Made by a program: the position numbers and the translations under genes. From Arenibacter sp. F20364 (GTDB taxonomy: Bacteria > Bacteroidota > Bacteroidia > Flavobacteriales > Flavobacteriaceae), in contig NZ_JALKBD010000028.1 of assembly GCF_023015905.1 (NCBI RefSeq), positions 1-64,000 on the forward strand: a DNA stretch of 64,000 nucleotides, written 5' to 3'. Positions 26,230-35,052 of this stretch are shown piece after piece (within the stretch, counting starts at the first letter, position 1; each line of letters begins with the position of its first letter). The notes under the pieces are model-generated. The model was given only the letters and a program-made list of their open reading frames with translations, searched no databases and was not told where the DNA came from.

Positions 26230-27959
26230 GAATAAAACATTTCATATCGGATTACATTGTTAAAAGGTTTTGTTCCCAATTAGTATATCTTAGTTCAGTC
26301 CTCATGTCAAAAAAACTGTTGCCATTTTTACTTTTTACATTTATAATTCTCAACATAGGATTGGGCAGTTGGGGCCTTACCGAATCCAGCGAGGCGAGGT
26401 ATGCAGAGATTAGCCGCGAAATGCTGTTAAGTAACGATTATTTGAACCCAACGCTATTGGGGATTTACCATTACCACAAACCTCCCGTTACTTACTGGAT
26501 AACTTCCTTGGGGTATAAAATTTTTGGTATAAGCGAACAAGGGGCACGTTTCTTCCTACAGCTGGCCATCCTGATTCAACTGCTCTTGGTTTATAAAATA
26601 GCCCAATTACTTTTTAATGATAAAAAAGTTTCCCTCCTTGCCGCATTAATCTATTTTTCATTTCCCATTGTATTAATCTCAAGTAGAAACCTTACAACCG
26701 ATGCATATCTGACCCTTTTTATTATGGCTGCCATCTATTTTTGGCTGGCTCGGACTAAGAATGTACTCGGGGTGTGGGCACTATACGCCTTCTATATATG
26801 TTTGGGGTTCGCAATACTTACCAAGGGACCGGTGGCATTATTGTTTGTACTTACCTTTATTCTAGTGCGCCACTGGTTGCTTAAAAAGAAAATAAAAACT
26901 TCCTTTCATGGAATTGTGGGCTTACTTTTGTTTTTTGCTATTTCCACGAGTTGGTTTCTATTCCTGTGGATGCGAGACCCCACATTTCTGGATTATTTCC
27001 TGCACCGGCAAGTGACGGATAGGATGTTTTCAAATTCCTTCAACAGGGGCAAACCTTTCTATTTCTATATTGTTTTATTGCCAGCTATATTGTTTCCCTG
27101 GGTACTTTTGCCCTTCCAAAACACCCATGGAAAATGGAAAGATTTTTCAGGAAGAAAGGACGGGACTGATGTTTTGGTCTTTTCGACAGGCATTCTTATT
27201 TTGCTCTTCTCCCTCTTTAAGACTAAACTTATTCTATATATCCTTCCCCTATTTTGGATGGTGGCAATTGTAATAGCCAAAAAGCTGGTAACGGCGGCAG
27301 CGTCAATATTAAGGACTTTAAACATTGCATACGCCCTAATGTGCCTGTTGCTGTTGCTGGCCAGCTTTTTGATTTATTTATTTGATATTCCATATATCAG
27401 CATTTCAAAGTGGGAGGTTCTGTCAACATTTGGGCTGGTGGCACTGTGGTTCATCATTTATTCCAAGATGAAAAAAACAAGGCCGCTGACCATTGGAATC
27501 CTGGCGGTGGGGTTCAGTTCGATCCTTTTAATATCCAGTATGTTTGTTATGGGGGATAATCCCGGTGAAATCAACAGTATTAAAGAGGTCTCAAATTTTG
27601 TTGAAAAAGTGGACCCTTCTCCCAAAAAATCCGTGCTGGTCTTCAATTATCTATTGGATTCCGCCCCCTTCTATCTCCATGGCAGTATAGTGACCATAAA
27701 CGCTGGCCACAATACCACCCAACGCGACGTCCAATTTCAACCAAACGATCAATGGAAAAATAACCTCATCAATTGTGACGACAGATCACAGAAACCGTAC
27801 CTCGATTCGCTGCTAGGTAATCCAAACAGTTTTTTGTTGCTCCGGAAAAAAGATAGTGAAAATGAAAAATTGAAAAGCTTGTTATACCACTTCCAAAAGA
27901 GAAAGGAGTTTGAAAAATGGATAGTTTATTATCACAACTATCCCAAAGTTGAAAAATAA
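26226..27959 (+). CDS. ArnT-like glycosyltransferase (PMT/GT83 family)
   Basis: The 577-residue protein has about 12 membrane helices and the GT-C signature SSEARYAEISREML with the acidic residue of the first periplasmic loop, followed by YHKPPVTYW. ArnT-like enzymes transfer aminoarabinose or other sugars from undecaprenyl phosphate to lipid A or proteins. The ATG at 26226 gives a 4-bp overlap with the HD gene; Met27 (26304) may be the true start because the membrane helix begins there. Function on lipid A would alter envelope charge, plausible for metal or peptide resistance. Confidence 0.85.
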   Translation: MRIKHFISDYIVKRFCSQLVYLSSVLMSKKLLPFLLFTFIILNIGLGSWGLTESSEARYAEISREMLLSNDYLNPTLLGIYHYHKPPVTYWITSLGYKIFGISEQGARFFLQLAILIQLLLVYKIAQLLFNDKKVSLLAALIYFSFPIVLISSRNLTTDAYLTLFIMAAIYFWLARTKNVLGVWALYAFYICLGFAILTKGPVALLFVLTFILVRHWLLKKKIKTSFHGIVGLLLFFAISTSWFLFLWMRDPTFLDYFLHRQVTDRMFSNSFNRGKPFYFYIVLLPAILFPWVLLPFQNTHGKWKDFSGRKDGTDVLVFSTGILILLFSLFKTKLILYILPLFWMVAIVIAKKLVTAAASILRTLNIAYALMCLLLLLASFLIYLFDIPYISISKWEVLSTFGLVALWFIIYSKMKKTRPLTIGILAVGFSSILLISSMFVMGDNPGEINSIKEVSNFVEKVDPSPKKSVLVFNYLLDSAPFYLHGSIVTINAGHNTTQRDVQFQPNDQWKNNLINCDDRSQKPYLDSLLGNPNSFLLLRKKDSENEKLKSLLYHFQKRKEFEKWIVYYHNYPKVEK

Positions 27960-29698
27960 AGTAGTATTAGTTTCTTTTATTTTTAGCACACGAAAACAAT
28001 TTTTAAGGGACTCTTCAGACACATTTAAAAAGGTCATTGGTCACATGGTGTTTATAAAAGTCAATGGTGTGGAAAGTAATATTGAAATAGATTTAACAAA
28101 CAATATGTTTAGAATTGGAAGAATTTCAGAGGAAATGAAGTACTAGGGAACACCATCAACTTCTGGTCAGCAAACAGCGTTCGGTTGCGGGATTATTTAC
28201 GACTGGATGCCTCCGTTCTGTACAAATGGCAACTCATTGAAGGATTTCGTAACGATTTCGTTGCATCTGTTTGGAACGTGCTTGACTAGGAAAACGCAAT
28301 CATTAATATCTACCGCGTGTGCTAAGGATGAAGCTGATAGACTCACACGTTTATCCATGGAACTGACCACCAATTTTATGGTCCGGTTTTATTTTTGATG
28401 GATTTAAAAACCGTCATGCCCTACTGAAGGAATTGGAGAATATGGGACAGGGAATATCAACTATGGTTTTTCATACAACAAAAGACTAAACTACTTAACT
28501 ATTTTTGAGATAGATTTTTGATCGTAATGGCTCAAGAGTATTTTTAAGTTGAACTTTGAAAACGGGTATGATTCTTATGTTTTGGGCATGGATTGTAAGT
28601 TTTAAAAAAGAACAGAAACACTAGTACTTTTATACCCAAGCCCTTGCGGAAGTCGGGCAAACCTTACACTCCGATACTCCCTATTAAGACACGTTAAGCC
28701 GGTCACCCGTGGAAATCATTCCGTTCCAGTTTTGCCTTGACCTCCTCGTGGCCGCTGGAAAGCAAAAGCGGAGAAATACCCCTTGACCTTTCCTCCCCCT
28801 AACCACAATCATTCTTATTCATTGAAATGTTCCATAGCCACCCGGTTGCACTTGGAACGGTTATTTACAACAAATAATATATGGATTGCTGCAGTCACGA
28901 TATATGGACATATTCAAATATACTAAAATAAATATATGGAAATATATACATAGGTAAATATGATTTGCGTAATTGGGCGGTATTTTTGTTTTATAGTAGG
29001 AAAAAAACCGACCCGCCCTTTTTGAGTAATATATCATTAAAAAAATTGACTATATATTAATCTTCAGAGAAGATAGCAAGTTATGTTTTAAGCATCTTAA
29101 AACTCCTACTTCTGGCGAAGTGAAAACCCTGCCTGGCGGCTGGAAGCTGATAAATATAGAAGGAGAAAATGGTAAATTAAACAGAAATCTTTAAAGATAT
29201 CAAGACCCACGGTAGGGACAATTTAAAAAATCTCTGGTCCAGGTATTTGAAAAAGAGAGCAATATAAGAAGGTAGCCTATCTGTTAGTGTTAGAAAAGTT
29301 AAGGCTCGATTTTACTTTACCGCAATAGGAGCATCAAATGAAAAACGGATTAAAGGTAACCGTACTTACAGTATCCAAAAAAAAGACCGATGCCGAACAG
29401 ACCTATTTCCTTCGACATGGTGTTTATTACAGGGCAATGTCTTTGGAAGCAAATATACAACGGAGGTGGTGGTTTTAACGGGTTAAGGCTGAGCAGACGG
29501 ATCATTCCAAGCACAAGTGTAAGTGACTTTCGGTTTAGCGATTTGTTAAAGTGATCCCTTATAGAATCCGAATTTCAATAGTTGAATTTTTTTTGATAGG
29601 GGAAAGAAGAAAAATGGTTAATGTATGGTCTCCTTTTATACAGATAATTCCCGACAAAATTTAGAAGAAATCTATTATTACATGCTTTAATGCGAAAC
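27960..29698. other. Degraded region with coding remnants
   Basis: The 1.74 kb between the glycosyltransferase and the integrase contain no intact gene. A 65-codon frame with a TTG start (27949-28146) has no recognisable domain. The TonB-receptor 3' end lies at 28146-28398. A 45-codon frame (29417-29554) rich in Gly and Arg, and several other broken frames, suggest decayed coding DNA. An AT-rich stretch near 28870-28960 has several ATATATGGA copies and no clear role. Confidence 0.55.
28146..28398 (+). pseudogene. TonB-dependent receptor C-terminal fragment, frameshifted
   Basis: Translation from 28146 gives a receptor-like C-terminus: GNTINFWSANSVRLRDYLRL, then DASVLYKWQ, then ASVWNVLD and a stop. 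After a frameshift it continues in another frame with LSMELTTNFMVRFYF and a stop at 28396-28398, the typical final beta-strand ending in aromatic-hydrophobic Phe. The plug and most of the barrel are missing. It is a decayed outer-membrane transporter gene. Confidence 0.65.
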
Positions 29699-30913
29699 TT
29701 AAATTTCCAATCTTTCCTGATATTCATCCATTATATGCGTAGGGAGATTTTTAATATATATTTCAGTTGTACTGATATCACTATGTCCAAGCATTTTGCT
29801 CAGAGCATTTATTGGAACATTATTGAGAATCAGGTTTGTTGCCATGGAATGACGACTCACATAACTAGTTAAATTTTCTTCAATTTCACAAAGTCGTGCA
29901 ATCTCTTTTAGACGTTTGTTGTATCGCTTTCTTGCCCATCTTACATCTTTATATTGATCCTGAATTTCATCACGTTTTATAATAGGAAATATATATGCTG
30001 TTTTAATTTTATCTTTCAAATAGTGGTTCACTATAGATGATAATTGCTCCGTGATCTTAATATCATAAGGTCTGGCGGTTTTTTGTCGACGATATTGAAT
30101 ACGACCATCAATTATATTATCAATTTTTAAAAATGCCATATCAATAAAAGAAATACCGTTCATAAGGTATGAGCAGAGAAAATAATTGCGCGAATGGAAT
30201 AAAGGAGAATCAGGTTCTAATTTTAAATCCAAAATACGTTTGATCTTATCTTTACTGATTGCTCGTTTGGCTGTTGGTTGAGTTTTTATCTTATATTTTC
30301 TGAAAGGATAAGAATCTGCTGACACCAATTCTTGATGAATTGCTTTATTGTATATAGCCCTGAAAGTTCTCATGTACGTAGATAGTCCATTGATGCTGTT
30401 TCCTTTTTTTAAATGAGCGGTTTCAAATCTTTTGAGATAGGCATAGGTCATTTCCTCAAATCGGAGACGCTCTTTTTTATGAAAGTTCTTTAAAACTCCC
30501 AATGCACCTATGTAGGTTTGAGCATTTCCAAAACGATTGGCCTCTTTCATTTCATCTATCAACCTCTGGCCATATTCAAAAAAACAAATGGAATCCGATG
30601 TTTTGGTCAAAGTATATTTCAGCTCCCTTATGCTTAACCCATCTAATTGACCGTTTTCCTCCAACGCATTTATGCCGTCTCTTAACTCCGTCTTTTTTTT
30701 CATCAGCAGGTTGTTTAGACGAGCAACGGAGGAAACACCTTTATAAGTTTTTTTTACATCACGACTCTTTTCATTCCAGAATTCGGGAGGAACAGCGAAA
30801 CCTGTAGAAATGGCAATGGTTTTACGATAATGACTTAATCTGAAAACAATGGGGCAACTGCCATTTTTGCGTTTGCGTCTTGTGTCCATCGAGAGCGTGA
30901 TATTTGTTTTCAT
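29699..30913 (-). CDS. Tyrosine recombinase / integrase of the island (Bacteroidota type)
   Basis: The 404-residue protein has an arm-binding N-terminus (1-90), a SAM-like core-binding domain (about 100-215) and a catalytic domain (about 220-404). Catalytic residues seen are Lys278 (RRQKTA), Arg354-His355 (YVSRHSMAT), His377 (MLGHSD) and Tyr386 (TTEIYIKN). The first Arg motif is altered: the region reads MNGISFIDMAFL (251-262), with Asn252 where related enzymes often have Arg and Ser255 at the canonical Arg place. IntDOT-like enzymes also lack this Arg. Its start faces the right repeat 140 bp away. Confidence 0.9.
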   Translation of the reverse strand: MKTNITLSMDTRRKRKNGSCPIVFRLSHYRKTIAISTGFAVPPEFWNEKSRDVKKTYKGVSSVARLNNLLMKKKTELRDGINALEENGQLDGLSIRELKYTLTKTSDSICFFEYGQRLIDEMKEANRFGNAQTYIGALGVLKNFHKKERLRFEEMTYAYLKRFETAHLKKGNSINGLSTYMRTFRAIYNKAIHQELVSADSYPFRKYKIKTQPTAKRAISKDKIKRILDLKLEPDSPLFHSRNYFLCSYLMNGISFIDMAFLKIDNIIDGRIQYRRQKTARPYDIKITEQLSSIVNHYLKDKIKTAYIFPIIKRDEIQDQYKDVRWARKRYNKRLKEIARLCEIEENLTSYVSRHSMATNLILNNVPINALSKMLGHSDISTTEIYIKNLPTHIMDEYQERLEI

Positions 30914-30930
30914 ATTTTAAAGATATAAAA

Positions 30931-30976
30931 ATTTGCACTCAATTTGCACTCAAAACAATGTTTAATATGGTCTTAT
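30931..30976 (+). repeat. Right copy of the 46-bp end block (candidate integrase arm sites)
   Basis: ATTTGCACTCA is present twice in tandem (30931-30952), and TATGGTCTTAT follows at 30966-30976 with the same spacing as at 12675-12720. The block lies 18 bp upstream of the integrase start and may also act in integrase autoregulation. Confidence 0.55.
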
Positions 30977-31054
30977 ATGAATTCATTTGAAATTTATATT
31001 GCTGAAATACAATGTTTTACATAAATATGAAATCATAGAAATATAATAATCCTG

Positions 31055-31100
<46 letters not shown>

Positions 31101-31139
31101 GATCGAGCGCAATTGGGTATTGCGTTGTAAAACTAAAGA

Positions 31140-31170
31140 AAACCACCAAATTTATTTGAGTGGTTTTTTT
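31140..31170 (+). terminator. Intrinsic terminator just outside the island
   Basis: AAACCAC (31140-31146) pairs with GTGGTTT (31160-31166) with a 13-nt loop and a run of T. It probably served the tRNA transcript before the island inserted. Confidence 0.7.
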
Positions 31171-31255
31171 CGTTTTGGAATGCCATGGTTCAACCTTTCC
31201 CAATTGCAACTGCCTACCGGCAGGTTTCCAGGAAGAAGTTAGAGAAACATTGCAA

Positions 31256-31805
31256 TCGGAGACACATAGGATTAATACGGATACAAACATATACCTACAA
31301 GATAAAACTGAAAATGCTTCTAAGGTGAAGGAAGCCTATAGCAAGGCCCAAAACGGAATAGTACATATTATAGACAAAGTTCTTTTGCCTCAATCGGTTT
31401 TGGATGAATTGTTTCCCAAACCCAGCTTTTGCCAGCTTATCGCCGGTGATGAAAACCTGGAACTTTTTAAATTGGCAATCATTAAAGCGGATATGGTTTC
31501 GGCATTTGATGGGGAAGGACCTTTAACCGTTTTTGCCCCAAACAGCGATGCGGTCCAACTCTTGTTCGATTACCCGGTAGCAGAGTATAACGATTTCAAC
31601 AATCCTCAGGAAATTCAGGTTTTAAGGGAAATTGAATACGTCCCTATCTGGTGACTTCATCGAACTCAAGGCAACACAAGGAGCTTTCGAAATTAAGGAC
31701 ATCACTGATGTAACTGCAAATTTTATTTCTATGGATCATGGGGCCTCAAATGGAAAAATTTATAAAATATTGCTTCCTCAAAAAATAAAAGATTTTATAG
31801 AATAA
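31256..31805 (+). pseudogene. Broken fasciclin (FAS1) domain gene
   Basis: One frame carries the end of a first FAS1 domain (NGIVHIIDKVLLP) and the start of a second (DGEGPLTVFAPNSDAVQLL), then stops at 31654. The remainder is in another frame: LSGDFIELKATQGAFEIKD and GKIYKILLP, ending with TAA at 31805. The middle of the second domain is deleted and the 5' part of the gene is missing, so no functional secreted adhesion protein can be made. It abuts the right end of the island. Confidence 0.75.
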
Positions 31806-31810
31806 GATAT

Positions 31811-31837
31811 TAATTGTAATATTGCAATTAATTAATA
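31811..31837 (+). promoter_or_regulatory. Candidate ArsR operator 1
   Basis: TAATTGTAATATTGCAATTA (31811-31830) is a near-perfect 20-bp palindrome, and ATTGCAATTAATTAATA (31821-31837) recurs exactly at 32201-32217. It lies 6 bp before the ArsR start, as expected for autorepression. Confidence 0.6.
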
Positions 31838-31842
31838 CAGTT

Positions 31843-32175
31843 ATGGGCCATACCAAATCAGAAATATATACTGACAAGCAAAACCAAATTGCAATTTTTG
31901 CCAAGGTTTTTGGGCATCCGGCCCGTGTGTCCATCCTTCAACATCTGTTTAAAATGGATTCCTGTTTTTGCGGAGATTTAGTAGATGAGATTGGATTGGC
32001 TCAGCCAACGATCTCCCAGCATCTGAAAGAGTTGAAATATCTTGGCCTTATCAAAGGTAATGTGGAAGGAACCAGTGTATGTTATTGTATAGACAGGGAA
32101 AATTGGACGGCAATGAAGGAAGTAATGTCCGACTTTTTAGATCAGGACCTTCCATCCAACCAAGATTGTTGTTAA
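31843..32175 (+). CDS. arsR: ArsR-family metalloregulator
   Basis: The 110-residue winged-helix protein has a metal-binding pair Cys41-Phe-Cys43 (DSCFCGDL) like the As(III) site of ArsR, a recognition helix (AQPTISQHLKELKYLGL), and a C-terminal NQDCC that could add further thiol ligands. It starts at ATG 31843, not at an upstream TTG. It represses its operon until arsenite or antimonite binds (family knowledge). Palindromic repeats precede this gene and the next. Confidence 0.9.
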   Translation: MGHTKSEIYTDKQNQIAIFAKVFGHPARVSILQHLFKMDSCFCGDLVDEIGLAQPTISQHLKELKYLGLIKGNVEGTSVCYCIDRENWTAMKEVMSDFLDQDLPSNQDCC

Positions 32176-32200
32176 AAAATTTGTTTTTATTTATCGTTTT

Positions 32201-32217
32201 ATTGCAATTAATTAATA
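32201..32217 (+). promoter_or_regulatory. Candidate ArsR operator 2
   Basis: This 17-bp sequence is an exact copy of 31821-31837 and lies 22 bp before the ArsC-like gene. Repetition at two promoters supports a regulator site. Confidence 0.55.
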
Positions 32218-32238
32218 TAAAATTTTAAACTATAGAAA

Positions 32239-32874
32239 ATGAAAACAAAAACTTTTGTGCTATTGATCACACTACTAATTGGCTTCCAAGAATTGGCCAT
32301 GGCCCAAGACCTCAGAAACAAAATAAAAAAATCCGTAATCAGCATCGAAGATACCTTTTCAGAAATTCCAAAGGAAAGGATTATATCTCTAGACCAATTG
32401 GCATCTACTATGGAAAAGAAATTTTCCGATGGGAAGCAGCTTAATGTGGTATTTATTGACAAGGAAAATCTAGTAACGAGCCAACTGGCTATGGTTTGGC
32501 TAAGGACCGGGCTATTATACTACGGCGTGGATAAATTTTCCATACACTCCGCTGGAACAAATGCGGAACGGCAACCACTTACGAAACTTGCCCTCTTGGA
32601 ACAATACGGTTTTAAGGTAGCCAATGCAGATGGCAAACAACCATTTACATATAGCGTCAATTACGGTAAGGATAATTGGATCTTACATTCCAAAACCATC
32701 CAATCCCTTGACTTATTTACTGATCAGGCCGTAGTGATCTTTGTAGAAAAGGGAAATTCGCCAATAGAAAAAACAAATAAAGAAGAAATTCTATTTCCTT
32801 CCAACGAAACAATAGCTCGAGACATGCTCTATGTCTCCAGCCGTTTAAAGAACCACTTAACTACAGAACAATAA
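32239..32874 (+). CDS. Secreted ArsC/LMW-phosphatase-like protein lacking catalytic residues
   Basis: The 211-residue protein has a signal peptide (about 1-22, ending AMAQ). Residues 60-130 align with the low-molecular-weight phosphatase/ArsC fold used in Bacteroidota arsenic operons (NVVFI, then a P-loop position, then HSAGTNAERQPL). In active proteins the P-loop reads CX5R; here residue 74 is Asp (FIDKENLVTSQ) and residue 80 is Thr, so neither catalytic Cys nor Arg is present. It therefore cannot work as a classical arsenate reductase; a binding or regulatory role is possible. Confidence 0.75.
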   Translation: MKTKTFVLLITLLIGFQELAMAQDLRNKIKKSVISIEDTFSEIPKERIISLDQLASTMEKKFSDGKQLNVVFIDKENLVTSQLAMVWLRTGLLYYGVDKFSIHSAGTNAERQPLTKLALLEQYGFKVANADGKQPFTYSVNYGKDNWILHSKTIQSLDLFTDQAVVIFVEKGNSPIEKTNKEEILFPSNETIARDMLYVSSRLKNHLTTEQ

Positions 32875-32884
32875 TATAGATTAT

Positions 32885-33118
32885 ATGACCCTATCAGAAG
32901 TAAAGAACAAACTAAACCAATTGGAAAAAATTTACTTTCAATTACCTAATGGAGAGATGGTCCCAAATCACTTCCATGTTACGGAAGCTGGAAAAACCAC
33001 AAAACAAACCGACTGTCTCGCAAAAGACCAATGCGGTATTCCAGCAGAAATATCGAAAAAGAATCTTTCAGAAGTACAAACCACTAACGCCTGCGCACCA
33101 GGAAGCGGTTGCTGTTAA
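32885..33118 (+). CDS. Short DUF6428-like protein with Cys-rich tail
   Basis: The 77-residue protein begins with the DUF6428-type start (MTLSEVKNKLNQLE, then LPNGEMVPNHFHVTEAGK). Family members are usually about twice as long; here the middle is missing and the chain runs directly into a tail with several cysteines ending PGSGCC. The tail may bind As(III) or another soft metal. It is 10 bp after the ArsC-like gene and 16 bp before the phosphoesterase, within the arsenic operon. The role is unknown. Confidence 0.65.
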   Translation: MTLSEVKNKLNQLEKIYFQLPNGEMVPNHFHVTEAGKTTKQTDCLAKDQCGIPAEISKKNLSEVQTTNACAPGSGCC

Positions 33119-33134
33119 CCCATAATATAACGTT

Positions 33135-33908
33135 ATGAAAATTATTTTGTTCAGTGATATCCATGCAAATTTACCGGCACTAAAGGCATTTTTTGAAGAT
33201 ATTGACAAGAGGGAATACGACGCTATCTATTGTCTAGGAGATTTGGTAGGCTACAACATTTGGCCGAACGAGGTTATCGAAGAAATCAGGAAGCGAAAAA
33301 TACCAACAATTGCCGGTAACTACGACTTCGGCATTGGCAGAAAAAGCGATGATTGTGGTTGTGCCTACAAAACCGATGAAGAAAAAGCGAACGGTGCGAT
33401 TTCAATTTCATTGACCAATGAATTGGTAAATGATAAAAGCAGGGCATACTTAAGAACACTTCCTGCCCATATAAAAGTTGAATTTCAGCTTAACAGCGAC
33501 CAACTAAATTTACTTTTGGTTCACGGAAGTCCACGCAAAATAAACGAATACTTATTCGAGGACAGAGTCGAAAAAAGTATGGTACGGATAATGGATCAAG
33601 CCGATGCGGATATTATGTGTTTCGGACATACCCACAAACCCTATCACAGAATTTTCAACTCCAACGATAACAATACCTCTCGTTTTAGACATGCCATTAA
33701 TTTGGGCTCAATAGGCAAACCAAAAGATAACGATAAGCGTGGTAGCTACGTCATTTTAGAAATAGACGAAAATGCCTCAGTGTTGGACAAGGATAGCATT
33801 TCGGTTGAATTCGTCAAGTTTGACTACGACATAGAAACAGCCGCAAAAGCAGTAGAGGACAGTATTTTACCCAACAGTTATGCCGAAAATTTAAGAAACG
33901 GTTTTTAA
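33135..33908 (+). CDS. Metallophosphoesterase in the arsenic operon (first paralog)
   Basis: The 257-residue calcineurin-like phosphoesterase starts with SDIHANLPAL (Asp and His ligands) and has [14 protein letters not shown] (in place of GNHD), LLLVHGSP and CFGHTHKP. The GNYD form puts Tyr where many homologs have His. A CGCAY segment follows the GNYD motif. It is closely related in layout to the gene at 35049, on the other side of ACR3. The substrate is unknown. Confidence 0.85.
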   Translation: MKIILFSDIHANLPALKAFFEDIDKREYDAIYCLGDLVGYNIWPNEVIEEIRKRKIPTIAGNYDFGIGRKSDDCGCAYKTDEEKANGAISISLTNELVNDKSRAYLRTLPAHIKVEFQLNSDQLNLLLVHGSPRKINEYLFEDRVEKSMVRIMDQADADIMCFGHTHKPYHRIFNSNDNNTSRFRHAINLGSIGKPKDNDKRGSYVILEIDENASVLDKDSISVEFVKFDYDIETAAKAVEDSILPNSYAENLRNGF

Positions 33909-33996
33909 CAACAAACAATATTGAAAATTAACGCCTTGGACGAAATTTCAAACCTTTTGAGCCAAGCAGAGTATAAAAAAATAATCACACAATAAT
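33909..33996. other. Short gap with a possible 24-codon remnant
   Basis: A TTG-started frame of 24 codons (KINALDEISNLLSQAEY...) ends just before the ACR3 start. It resembles the start of a longer protein and is probably a remnant. Confidence 0.3.
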
Positions 33997-35052
33997 ATGA
34001 CTAAGAGAAAATTAAGCTTTTTGGATAGAAACCTAACACTTTGGATTTTTGTCGCTATGGCAATTGGCGTTGGAATTGGGTATTTTGTGCCAACATTTCC
34101 CAACATTATAAATTCATTCAATAGTGGAACTACAAATATCCCTATTGCAATTGGTCTAATATTAATGATGTATCCACCTTTGGCAAAGGTTAATTATGCG
34201 CTCTTGCCAAAAGTTTTCCGAAATACCAAGATCCTTTCAATTTCATTGATCCTTAACTGGATTATCGGTCCAGTCTTAATGTTCATTTTGGCCATCACCT
34301 TTTTACGTGATTACCCAGAATATATGGTCGGACTTATTTTGATAGGGCTGGCCCGCTGTATTGCCATGGTTTTGGTTTGGAACGACCTGGCTGAAGGCAG
34401 TAGTGAATACGGAGCAGGTTTGGTTGCCTTGAACAGTATTTTTCAAGTTTTTGCTTATAGTTTTTATGCATGGATCTTTATAACTGTTCTTCCTCCCTAT
34501 TTTGGGTTTGAAGGGGCCATTGTTGATATTTCAATCGGAACCATTGCAGAAAGCGTAGCTATTTATTTGGGCATTCCGTTTGCGATGGGAATTTTAAGTC
34601 GATTGATTTTAGTAAAACTGAAAGGCGAGGAATGGTACAGTAAAAAATTCATTCCAACTATTTCGCCCATGACCTTAATTGCACTTTTGTTTACCATAGT
34701 GGTTATGTTCTCATTAAAGGGAGAATTGATAGTGGAAATTCCAATGGATGTTCTGATCATTGCAGTACCGTTACTCATTTATTTTAGCTTAATGTTCATC
34801 GTTGGGTTTTTCTTTACCAAAGCAACGGGAGCAGAATATGATAAAACTACAGCTGTGGCATTTACTGCGGCTGGAAACAACTTTGAGTTGGCCATTGCCG
34901 TTGCCATTGCAGTTTTCGGCCTTAATTCGGGACAAGCCTTTGCAGGTGTAATTGGCCCATTGGTTGAAGTACCTGCATTGATTTTGTTGGTTAGAGTTTC
35001 ATTTTGGTTGAAAAAGAAGTATTTCAATTCCCCCAAACCAGCGTTAAAATGA
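33997..35052 (+). CDS. acr3: ACR3-family arsenite efflux transporter
   Basis: The 351-residue protein has ten membrane helices and the ACR3 signature [16 protein letters not shown], with the conserved Cys121 in helix 4 and a conserved acidic residue in helix 9 (GPLVEVPAL). ACR3 exports As(OH)3 by proton antiport. The length and motif set are typical of the Bacteroidota branch. Its stop overlaps the start of the second metallophosphoesterase by 4 bp, so the two are coupled. Confidence 0.93.
   Translation: MTKRKLSFLDRNLTLWIFVAMAIGVGIGYFVPTFPNIINSFNSGTTNIPIAIGLILMMYPPLAKVNYALLPKVFRNTKILSISLILNWIIGPVLMFILAITFLRDYPEYMVGLILIGLARCIAMVLVWNDLAEGSSEYGAGLVALNSIFQVFAYSFYAWIFITVLPPYFGFEGAIVDISIGTIAESVAIYLGIPFAMGILSRLILVKLKGEEWYSKKFIPTISPMTLIALLFTIVVMFSLKGELIVEIPMDVLIIAVPLLIYFSLMFIVGFFFTKATGAEYDKTTAVAFTAAGNNFELAIAVAIAVFGLNSGQAFAGVIGPLVEVPALILLVRVSFWLKKKYFNSPKPALK

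Noticed and set aside
27949-28146. 65-codon TTG-start frame after the glycosyltransferase
   Set aside because: It starts within the previous gene, has a non-ATG start and no recognisable domain, and lies in decayed DNA.
28660-28800. Minus-strand fragment resembling the end of a receiver domain (PLLLSSGHEEVKAKL)
   Set aside because: Only about 25 residues fit and no acidic pair or Lys motif is visible, so the resemblance could be chance.
28870-28960. AT-rich ATATATGGA repeats as an origin of transfer or replication
   Set aside because: There is no nearby relaxase or replication gene and the copies are short and irregular.
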